DNA of 64,000 nt from Brevibacillus brevis (GTDB lineage: Bacteria > Bacillota > Bacilli > Brevibacillales > Brevibacillaceae): assembly GCF_900637055.1 (NCBI RefSeq), contig NZ_LR134338.1:6287501-6351500 (forward strand), written 5' to 3'. Below the pieces are notes generated by a model. It searched no databases. It was not told where the DNA came from and saw nothing but the letters and a program-made list of their open reading frames with translations. Position numbers and translations under genes: made by a program. Of this stretch, positions 54,424 through 62,076 are shown piece after piece (the first letter of the stretch is position 1; each line of letters begins with the position of its first letter).

Positions 54424-55170
54424 CTATCCAAGTTCGCTAAAAGTCACGAGCTGTATTTTTTGATCACGAATGTATTGCTTTAACTCTGCTGCCGTTAAGA
54501 TTTTCAATTCTGTGGTTCGTTGCTTTGCGTATGAGCTGCCTGTCAGTATCGCTTCGTCCAAATAAGCAGGGTGCGTCATGATCTCAACTACAGGATAATC
54601 TGCCATATCCTCTACGATCCTGACGAAGGATTGTACGGTTAGGTCATCTCCATAAAAATGATGAGAAAAGCCTTCTGTCGTCAAAACACTCGACTGGTCT
54701 CGCTGCTCCTGAGACCCGGACATCCACGGATAGCGAACTGGCACCCTGTATTCCTCTGCCAGCTTCAGAACAATCGGCAAAACGGCTGGATGTGCATGTA
54801 CATGGTGGTGGCTGTCGATATGCGTCAGCTTGAGCCCTGACGCCACGAACCTCTTCAATTGAGCCCGCAGCTCCCGCTCGATCTCCTCCGGTGCAGCAGA
54901 TGTCAAATGATCTTGCCCGCGTCGAAAACGCCCCTCTCCATCCGTTAGCGATGGCACATCCTGACTGACTGGCAATCCGCATGTGAGTACCAGATGAATG
55001 CCTACTCCGAGCGTTGGATGTTCTTTTGCCAGCCCTACAGCGTGCTCGAATCCCTCCATATTGACCATCAAGGTCGCAGAAGTAACGACTCCTTCCCGAT
55101 GCGCTTCGACGATGCCCAGATTGACGCCTTTGGAATACCCAAAATCGTCTGCATTCACAATCAATTTCAT
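54424..55170 (-). CDS. chbG: ChbG/YdjC-type carbohydrate deacetylase
   Basis: The 248-aa protein has the YdjC metal-binding pattern: LIVNADDFGYSKGVNLGIVEAHREGVVTSATLMVN, GVGIHLVLT and THIDSHHHVHAHPAV, plus MTHPAYLD. ChbG removes the acetyl group from chitobiose 6-phosphate so that the inducer and hydrolase can act. Its place between the EIIC and EIIA genes suggests the operon handles chitobiose as well as, or instead of, cellobiose. Confidence 0.92.
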   Translation of the reverse strand: MKLIVNADDFGYSKGVNLGIVEAHREGVVTSATLMVNMEGFEHAVGLAKEHPTLGVGIHLVLTCGLPVSQDVPSLTDGEGRFRRGQDHLTSAAPEEIERELRAQLKRFVASGLKLTHIDSHHHVHAHPAVLPIVLKLAEEYRVPVRYPWMSGSQEQRDQSSVLTTEGFSHHFYGDDLTVQSFVRIVEDMADYPVVEIMTHPAYLDEAILTGSSYAKQRTTELKILTAAELKQYIRDQKIQLVTFSELG

Positions 55171-55191
55171 AGATAGCCTCTCCTCTAGCGA

Positions 55192-56535
55192 TTACATAGT
55201 CACAGCTGTATCGGAAGCAGTACCAGCTTTTTCTTCACTTACCTTTTGTTTATCCCACAAGCGGAAGAACGGATAGTAGATCGCGAGCGAGATGAGGAAA
55301 TTCACCGCTTGAAGAACCATCCCCGATACTTTTCCGCCTGTAGCCAAATATCCGCTGACAAATAATGGTGTCGTCCACGGAACAGATACCCCGCTTGGCT
55401 TTGCTACCCATCCGAGCGACATCGCAAAATAGCTGATAATAACCAATAAGACAGGGGTAAATACAAACGGAATAATCAAGAGCGGGTTCATGACGATCGG
55501 CATTCCGAAGATGACCGGTTCATTGATGTTAAACAAACCAGGTCCGATCGAGAGTCTGCCGATGTTTTTCATCTGTTTGCTGCGTGCCATGAATACCATC
55601 AGGACAACGAGAGCCAAAGTGGCACCTGATCCCCCTGCATATATCCACATGTCAAAAAATTGCGTGGTGACGACGTTCGGCAATTCACCGTTTGGATTTG
55701 CCTGAAACGCCGCTCTGTTCTGGTCCATCAATGTCAGCCAGATGGGACTCATAATGCCACCGACTATCGCCGCACCATGCAAACCGACAGCCCAGAGTAC
55801 ATGAATAAGCAATACACAGATGATGGCGCCAATCAGGCTGCTGCCGACCACACTCAATGGACCGACTAGCAAATCTTTTACAATATTATGAATACTTTCA
55901 AAAGAGGTGTTTTCCAGCAGAATCCGAATCAGCCAGACAACGATAAGCACAGCACCCGCAGGAATCAATGCTACAAACGAACGGGAAACGGCAGGGGGAA
56001 CTCCGGGTGGCATGGAGATGACGATTTTCATTTGGATGATTTTACGGTAAATCTCCGTTCCTAAAATCGCCAATATCATGGCTACAAACAATCCTTGGCT
56101 ACCCATCAGCGTAAGTGGAATGACTCCACCTACCTCTTGGGCTGCACTCGCTCCCTCAGGGGTGAACATTACTTTATACGGAGTAGCGAGCAGGAAGGAA
56201 GCGACAGAAATCGCTCCAGCCGACAGCGGATCGACCTTGTATTTCTCTGCCAGTCGGTAGGCGACGCCAAAACTGACAATCAATCCCATGACGTCAAAAG
56301 TAGCACCTACCGGATACAGCAGCTTCGTCCGCCATTTTTCACCGAAAATACCGCCCATGAATTCGTCATAGCCAGGGATCGGTATGAAGCCAATGATGAG
56401 GAACAGAGAACCAATGATCAACAAAGGCAAAGTAAGGATAATTCCGTCACGAATGGCCTGCAGATGCTTTTGCTCTGCCATTTTTCCCGCTACCGGCATC
56501 ATGCGGTTTTCCATAAAAGAAACAAATCCGCCCAT
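55192..56535 (-). CDS. celB: PTS cellobiose/chitobiose-type EIIC permease
   Basis: The 447-aa polytopic EIIC of the Lac family has SLFLIIGFIPIPGYDEF, GSQGLFVAMILAILGTEIYRK, HVLWAVGLHGAAIVGGIMSPIW and LFNINEPVIFGMPIVMNPLLIIPFV. It binds and translocates the disaccharide. The start is ATG 56535, 9 nt after GGAGG; ATG 56541 is too close. It follows celA by 7 nt. Confidence 0.93.
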   Translation of the reverse strand: MGGFVSFMENRMMPVAGKMAEQKHLQAIRDGIILTLPLLIIGSLFLIIGFIPIPGYDEFMGGIFGEKWRTKLLYPVGATFDVMGLIVSFGVAYRLAEKYKVDPLSAGAISVASFLLATPYKVMFTPEGASAAQEVGGVIPLTLMGSQGLFVAMILAILGTEIYRKIIQMKIVISMPPGVPPAVSRSFVALIPAGAVLIVVWLIRILLENTSFESIHNIVKDLLVGPLSVVGSSLIGAIICVLLIHVLWAVGLHGAAIVGGIMSPIWLTLMDQNRAAFQANPNGELPNVVTTQFFDMWIYAGGSGATLALVVLMVFMARSKQMKNIGRLSIGPGLFNINEPVIFGMPIVMNPLLIIPFVFTPVLLVIISYFAMSLGWVAKPSGVSVPWTTPLFVSGYLATGGKVSGMVLQAVNFLISLAIYYPFFRLWDKQKVSEEKAGTASDTAVTM

Positions 56536-56548
56536 ACGCATCCCCCTC

Positions 56549-56851
56549 CTACTGTTTTAGACGAAGTGCAAACTCAAGCACGTTTTTCCCGTTCAACGTT
56601 CCGTAATCGACGGTACTGATTACGTCTACAGGAATTCCTCTGGATGCCCCTTCTTTTTTCATCTCTGTCAGCTTGTAACGAACTTGTGGCCCCAACAAGA
56701 GCACTGCTGCTTGATCGATATGATTCTTCACTTCATCTGCGGAAACTGCCCATATTTTAGCGTCCAACCCTTTTTCTCTGGCAGCCTCCTCCATTTTTTG
56801 AACCAGCAAGCTTGTCGACATACCCGCTGCACAACACAATAAAATATTCAT
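56549..56851 (-). CDS. celA: PTS cellobiose-type EIIB
   Basis: The 100-aa EIIB-Lac/Cel domain has the phospho-Cys in [18 protein letters not shown] and [15 protein letters not shown]. It is the first gene after the sigma-54 promoter. The ribosome site GAGGAGGGGG is strong. Confidence 0.93.
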   Translation of the reverse strand: MNILLCCAAGMSTSLLVQKMEEAAREKGLDAKIWAVSADEVKNHIDQAAVLLLGPQVRYKLTEMKKEGASRGIPVDVISTVDYGTLNGKNVLEFALRLKQ

Positions 56852-56890
56852 TGTACCCCCTCCTCTCGACGAGTTATGCCTTTTTGTAAG

Positions 56891-56908
56891 AGCAAGTTAC
56901 GTGCCAAA
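56891..56908 (-). promoter_or_regulatory. Sigma-54 promoter of the cel/chb operon
   Basis: TTTGGCACGTAACTTGCT on the minus strand matches the -24/-12 consensus TTGGCACG-N4-TTGCT at every conserved position. It lies about 40 bp upstream of celA. Confidence 0.9.
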
Positions 56909-56919
56909 ACACCAAAAAA

Positions 56920-56933
56920 TGTATGCGCTTTCC
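56920..56933 (-). promoter_or_regulatory. cre-like site near the cel promoter
   Basis: TGTATGCGCTTTCC (as written on plus) matches 12 of 14 cre positions and lies immediately upstream of the sigma-54 promoter. Confidence 0.4.
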
Positions 56934-56998
56934 AGAAAAACCGCATGGTTAGTCTTATTTCGCTGCTTCATCGCCTGTCATCCTCATTAGTGTTTTTA

Positions 56999-57012
56999 TG
57001 TAAGCGCTGTAG
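56999..57012 (-). promoter_or_regulatory. Second cre-like site upstream of the cel operon
   Basis: TGTAAGCGCTGTAG matches 12 of 14 cre positions; about 90 bp upstream of the sigma-54 promoter, in the zone where the activator should also bind. Confidence 0.4.
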
Positions 57013-57038
57013 TGTTTGATTTTAAAGCTGGAAAAGAC

Positions 57039-57073
57039 AAAAAATAAAACACTGATTACGCCAGTGTTTTATT
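57039..57073 (-). terminator. Terminator embedded in the end of the LevR-type gene
   Basis: AATAAAACACTG and CAGTGTTTTATT form a 12-bp stem, followed by a T run on the minus strand. The 5' arm is the last codons of the regulator gene and the stop codon lies in the loop. Confidence 0.85.
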
Positions 57074-59734
57074 GTGTATAAAGAAATTCATGATAAAGCA
57101 AACGTCGTCCTCACTGATCGCTACCTCATACTTGTCTTCCAGCGGCAATAATTCATGGCGGATTAAGCTGTACAGCTTGCGGTTCTCCAGTAAAAAGCTG
57201 TCTTTTTGTATATACGCCACTGATTGCGCCCCTGCTTTCAAACGATCTACCAAGCAGCAGATGTGCAAGTAGGCCCCAATTCGCGTGTCAAAAACCAAAT
57301 AATTGTTCAGTCGCTCTTCCATACGGCCGACACACATTCTCACGTCAGCGAGAATGTCTTGTCCATCTACCATTTGCAGATGCTCCCCCAGCGACTCTTG
57401 CATCTTCAGGTAGGCCTCTTCCAGGTCGATCACTTGCTGGATATCCGACATCGCCTCTCCGTTCAAAACATCATCCATGCTATGGTGGCGCAACTCGCGG
57501 TCGAGAATGTAATTGCTCACCACGAAGAGAATTTTTCTCTCCTCCTTGATTTTTCGAAGCTGACTGCGGGCCTGTACCTTATCGATCAGTTGCAGCGGCA
57601 CAAATTCCAGCAGATTTTCGTCGTATCGGAGCCTCGATTCCAGCAGCTTTTTCAAAAACAAGGCACTGCCTTCCCCAGACAGGCAGGCAGCGACGATCGT
57701 CAGCGCCGGAACATGCTTTTGCACCTGCTCTTTCGGCTGCTCCTCCCGCTGGTAGAGTGACATTCCCACGACATCTCGATAAACGTCCTCCAGCGAATGA
57801 CCGAGCATGGCCTTCCGAGTGGCCTCAATCACATGTGGTGTGCTGACCATCGGAATGACCTTGACCGGAATGCCGATCTCCCTCTCAATAATCTCGCCAA
57901 AGCCGAGCAGCGACCCCATATCTACGAGCAACAGCATTCCAGCCTTGCTCCCGATCTCTCTGGCTACTTTCAGTGCTTTTTCTAAAACACTCATGGAATC
58001 TTCTTCAAGCGGCAGGTCAATGGCTCTCGCATACTGTGTGACCAGCAATCGGTTCGTCACATCGACCATCGCTGTCGCACCGCCGCTGCCGTGCGTAATC
58101 ACGAGCACCCCGATTGTTTCCCGCTCTTCCTCCATGCTGACATCGTCGAGCACGAAAAACATGGTCAAATATCCAGCCTCACCAATCGGCAGATCCATGA
58201 GTATCGCTTCTTCTATCATGCGCACGCACTCGAGCGCCACAGCAAACTCTTTCTTGTATTTGATTCGCACATGGTTGATTTGCGGATTTACGATCTGTTT
58301 GCCTTGTGCGAGGCGCTCCTTCGATGTCTGAATATGCAGCGCGAGACCAAAGATCACCTTCTGGCTCAAAATCTTCTCCAGCTTGGCCTCTGCGAAGCGA
58401 ACGATCTCTTCCACAAGGTGAATGATGAACGGGTCGATAATCCGGGCCATGTCGCCCTTATTCACTCGTTGATGGACACCTTTGATAAAGGTCGTAAAAT
58501 AATTCTCGATATCAAACTCCAATTCTTCCTCACTCACACCGAGGTTTTGCAGCTCATGTATTTTTTGTTCGATCTTTTCGTAGACACTGTCCGTCGCATC
58601 CCCTGTTTCCCGTCCGATCCAAATGCCTTCCTTAGAAGGCTGCACGACAAAGTAATTGTGCTCCGTCCCGATGATTTGATCCAGCTCCTGCTTGTAATCC
58701 TTCACCAAAAGAAGCCCTTGCTTGACATGATGCGGCAGGTCTTGGACCGACACATGCAGTTGATTTTTCTTTAACGAAATAAACTCGGCATAAGCGCTGG
58801 CGCAGGTGAGCTGAATATCTGTTTTTAACTGTCCAATATTATTTGGGCAGTGGTAGCACAAGAACGCCTGTACAGCATTGGCTGATATCTGAATCTCTCT
58901 CCCCAACCGGAAAGCCTCTTCTTGGAAAATTTCCATCGTAATTCGGAAACGCTCTTCCAAGCCACGCTCTACTAACGATGGCAGCTTGATCACCATGGGA
59001 ATACGCCTCATGAACGTTTTTAAGAGACTCGACTCCGGATTCTCAGTCGTAGCCATAAGAATCTGGACCTGAGCAGTCCGCTCCACCTCGGTTTCCCCTA
59101 CGCGGCGGAAAATCCCCTTATCCATAAAAGTAAAAAAGATTTCCTGTCCTTCCGCTGGCAGCCGATGCACTTCATCGAGGAATAGAATGCCACCGTCTGC
59201 CTTTTCCACCAGTCCTTTGCGGTCCATCTCCGCTCCGGTATACGCCCCTTTTTTGACTCCGAACAATTGACTGATTAAAAGCTGGGGGTTGTTGGCATAA
59301 TCAGCACAGTTAAAAATCACGAAAGGAGCACGCTTATCCAGGCGTCCAATATCAACGGCAAACTCGTGAATCATCCCAGCAAACCACGATTTACCCACAC
59401 CCGTTTCCCCCAAAATCAAGCAATGCATCCCTCTCGGCGGATACAAAACGGCCGCCTTTGCCTGCTCAATACGCGTGATCAGGCTCTTGTTGGTTTTCGC
59501 CAGCCTGTCCAGCGACGTCTCCGCCAAATAGAGCGAATCGTTTCCTTGCTTGGCAAAAAACAGCGTCGGACGCCCTTCTTCCTTCTCGATTCGGCCTTCC
59601 TTCCACAAACGGTTCAAATCGCTGCTCACATTCGCTCGACTCAAACCAAGCCGCTCAGCCAACTCTGAAGCGCTTACTTTTTTATCAGGACCAGCGTCTA
59701 CCAACGTCTGGAATATTAAATCTAATCGTTTCAC
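57056..59734 (-). CDS. LevR/CelR-type sigma-54 activator with PRD domains
   Basis: The 892-aa protein has an N-terminal winged HTH (VSASELAERLGLSRANVSSDLNRLWKEG), AAA+ domain with Walker A GETGVGKS at residues 109-116 and the sigma-54 loop GAYTGA at 163-168, then PRD1 (about 420-520), an EIIA-Man-like domain (GVLVITHGSGGATAMVDVTNRLL), an EIIB-Gat-like segment and PRD2 (about 780-890). PTS phosphorylation of PRD histidines controls activity. It lies directly upstream of the cel operon, which has a sigma-54 promoter, so it is the expected activator. Length is close to LevR (938 aa). Confidence 0.93.
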   Translation of the reverse strand: MKRLDLIFQTLVDAGPDKKVSASELAERLGLSRANVSSDLNRLWKEGRIEKEEGRPTLFFAKQGNDSLYLAETSLDRLAKTNKSLITRIEQAKAAVLYPPRGMHCLILGETGVGKSWFAGMIHEFAVDIGRLDKRAPFVIFNCADYANNPQLLISQLFGVKKGAYTGAEMDRKGLVEKADGGILFLDEVHRLPAEGQEIFFTFMDKGIFRRVGETEVERTAQVQILMATTENPESSLLKTFMRRIPMVIKLPSLVERGLEERFRITMEIFQEEAFRLGREIQISANAVQAFLCYHCPNNIGQLKTDIQLTCASAYAEFISLKKNQLHVSVQDLPHHVKQGLLLVKDYKQELDQIIGTEHNYFVVQPSKEGIWIGRETGDATDSVYEKIEQKIHELQNLGVSEEELEFDIENYFTTFIKGVHQRVNKGDMARIIDPFIIHLVEEIVRFAEAKLEKILSQKVIFGLALHIQTSKERLAQGKQIVNPQINHVRIKYKKEFAVALECVRMIEEAILMDLPIGEAGYLTMFFVLDDVSMEEERETIGVLVITHGSGGATAMVDVTNRLLVTQYARAIDLPLEEDSMSVLEKALKVAREIGSKAGMLLLVDMGSLLGFGEIIEREIGIPVKVIPMVSTPHVIEATRKAMLGHSLEDVYRDVVGMSLYQREEQPKEQVQKHVPALTIVAACLSGEGSALFLKKLLESRLRYDENLLEFVPLQLIDKVQARSQLRKIKEERKILFVVSNYILDRELRHHSMDDVLNGEAMSDIQQVIDLEEAYLKMQESLGEHLQMVDGQDILADVRMCVGRMEERLNNYLVFDTRIGAYLHICCLVDRLKAGAQSVAYIQKDSFLLENRKLYSLIRHELLPLEDKYEVAISEDDVCFIMNFFIHNKTLA

Positions 59735-59933
59735 TCTATCACCCGCCGTTGAATAGATAGAAAGTCACGAAATGCACAACCAATCCTTTTCAATTCCACG
59801 AATATTTGGAAAAACCTGCTTGCTGCTCTTTTCCCCCTTCCCCCGTTTTTGTCCCGTTGATTTATTTTTCCGTCTCCTTTCCCTGGTGTACGATATAATA
59901 GATAAATAATGATTGACAGGAGATAGCAAATCC

Positions 59934-61307
59934 ATGATGGTTTTCATCTTGTTTACCATATGGGCATTAGGTCTGTTCGTGCTGTTCACAGACCCGAAAC
60001 GAACATCAATCCGCTGGGCTTGTGCGACTGCCTTTGTTGGAGCTGGGGGCTTTATCTCAGGCGTGATTGACGAGACGATCATGCCCTATTTTGCAGATTA
60101 CCTGGCCGCAAAGCCCGGGACCACGAACACCCTGATATTGGCAAGCCGCATCTCTTCTTTTATTTGCCAAGCGGGTTTGCCCTACACGTTTCTCATGTTT
60201 GCCGTACACTCAGCTGAATTTTTGTCTCGCAGAGTAAAGCTGACGATACAATACGCTGCTCTTCTCATGCCACTTGGGATGCTTTGGATTACACCCGTTT
60301 ATCCCGAGCTGCTTTTTAACTACTGGATTATGGTGGCATGGGTGATTCCGTTTTTTCTGTTCTCCTGTACGCTGCTTGTCGTGCAGTACATGAGAGAAAA
60401 AGATCCACTCGTGAAAAAGAACAGCTTTTTCACGAACGTACTCATCATCGTTCCGTTGTTTTTCGTCTTTATTTTCATCTACATCATGCGTATCCAGAAC
60501 GATTACGAAGCTTGGCGCTACAACATGCTCGTAGTCACGATCCAGTTTATCCTGATCGTTGCCATCAGTCTGAAATACGGCTTCCTTGGCGTCCGTCTCC
60601 GCGTAGAAAAAAAACGTCTGGACAGTACCTTGCGCGCCTTGACCTCCGGTGCGCAAATCATTAACCATACGATCAAAAATGAAGCAGGCAAAATCTCGCT
60701 GTATGCCGACCGTATCGAGACATATGCAGATGAAACCAACCAGCCGTCGCTAAAAGAAGACGCGCTTGTCCTGATGCAATAGCATATGCTGGACATGATG
60801 AATCGGATTCAAAACCAGCTGCGGGACGTCGAGCTGCGCGAAGAACCATGTGACCCCGGCCAAATCATCGGGCAAGTCACACAAAATTTGACACCCTATA
60901 TCCTGAAACAACAGGTAGAAGTTGTTAGTGAATTGGACGAAACACTTCGCTTGTATGGCGATGGAGTACAACTGCGCGAAGTCATCACCAACTTGTGCAT
61001 GAATGCGCTGGAAGCCATGAAGTCGGGCGGCAAGCTCCATCTTCAGCTATTTTTGTCCCACAAGCATCTCATCATCACTGTCGCAGACACAGGCACAGGC
61101 ATCACAAAAGAGAACCTGCCTCACGTGCTCGATCCTTTTTTCTCGACAAAAAGGACAGGGCAAAATTTTGGTCTTGGGCTCTCCTACTGCTACAATGTCA
61201 TGCAAAAGCATCAGGGCCAACTGGAAATCTACAGTGAGCAAGGCAAAGGAACCACCGTTTTCCTGTTCTTCCCGAAAAAGCGCGTCATCATAAACGACTC
61301 TGAATAG
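59934..61307 (+). pseudogene. Sensor histidine kinase interrupted by an in-frame amber codon
   Basis: Two open segments lie in the same frame, separated by a single TAG at 60780-60782 with codons continuing CAT ATG on the other side. The first (59934-60782) encodes about seven membrane helices and the phosphoacceptor helix, ALTSGAQIINHTIKNEAGKISLYADRIE. The second (60786-61307) encodes the ATPase domain: ITNLCMNALEAMKSGG, ADTGTGITKENLPHVLDPFFSTKRTGQNFGLGLSYC. The whole would be about 457 aa. The break falls within the dimerisation helices, so the kinase is either dead, a sequencing error, or suppressed. A NarL-type regulator gene follows. Confidence 0.8.
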
Positions 61308-61328
61308 CGAAAGGACGCAAACACACAC

Positions 61329-61967
61329 ATGAATCCAATCAGGGTATTTTTAGTAGAGGACGATCCCGTCTGGCGCAAAGGTCTCATTGACTTCCTGAAC
61401 AAAGAACCGGATCTTACTGTAGTAGGGGAAGCCGGGTTCAAAGCAGAAGCAATCGAGCGCTTTTTGCCTGCCAAAGCGGATGTCGTCTTAATGGACATTA
61501 ACTTGACCGAGAACAATTTGGATGGGATCGAGACGGCAATCGAATTCATGGCACTCCAGGCTGACAGTAAAATCATCATGCTCACCTCTCTGACAGATGA
61601 GGCTGTGATTGTGGAATCCTTCTCAGCGGGTGCCGTCAATTACATCAGCAAATCGAGCTTCAAGGAAATTCCTGACGCCATCCGTGCTGCTCACAACAGG
61701 CAATCTGCCATTCACCCTACAGCGGCTGCGGCACTGCGCAACGAATTTTTGCGTTTGAAAAACGATGAAAATCAAAAGCTGTTGTCTCCCGCAGAAAGGG
61801 ACATCCTACAACTAATCCACCAAGGTCATACGCAAACGCAGATTGAACAATCTCTCCACATCACGAAGCGTACGATCAAAAATCACATCAACCGAATCCT
61901 CAAAAAAATGGGCGTCAAAACAAGCAAGGAAGCGGCCGCAAAAGCCAGCCAAAAAAAGCTATTCTAG
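61329..61967 (+). CDS. NarL/LuxR-family response regulator
   Basis: The 212-aa protein has a receiver domain (VFLVEDDPVWRKGLIDFLN, phospho-Asp in DVVLMDINL, IIMLTSL, YISKSSFKEI) and a C-terminal LuxR-type HTH (LSPAERDILQLIHQGHTQTQIEQSLHITKRTIKNHINRILKKMGVKTSKEA). It is the partner of the interrupted kinase 22 nt upstream. It ends before a terminator. Confidence 0.92.
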   Translation: MNPIRVFLVEDDPVWRKGLIDFLNKEPDLTVVGEAGFKAEAIERFLPAKADVVLMDINLTENNLDGIETAIEFMALQADSKIIMLTSLTDEAVIVESFSAGAVNYISKSSFKEIPDAIRAAHNRQSAIHPTAAAALRNEFLRLKNDENQKLLSPAERDILQLIHQGHTQTQIEQSLHITKRTIKNHINRILKKMGVKTSKEAAAKASQKKLF

Positions 61968-61980
61968 GTCTTATTACCAG

Positions 61981-62008
61981 GTACCAATGAATGTTGGTAC
62001 TTTTTTTA
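61981..62008 (+). terminator. Terminator after the NarL-type gene
   Basis: GTACCAA and TTGGTAC pair and are followed by seven Ts. Confidence 0.85.
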
Positions 62009-62076
62009 CATGCCCCACTCTTTACAATGAAAGCTATAGAGCAACGCAAATTATCCTTTGTAAAGGTGTGGTCCAC

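Noticed and set aside
59857-59899. SigA promoter before the interrupted kinase
   Set aside because: A good TATAAT at 59894 exists, but the only TTGA-like -35 is about 31 bp away, and the sequence 17 bp upstream is unlike TTGACA.
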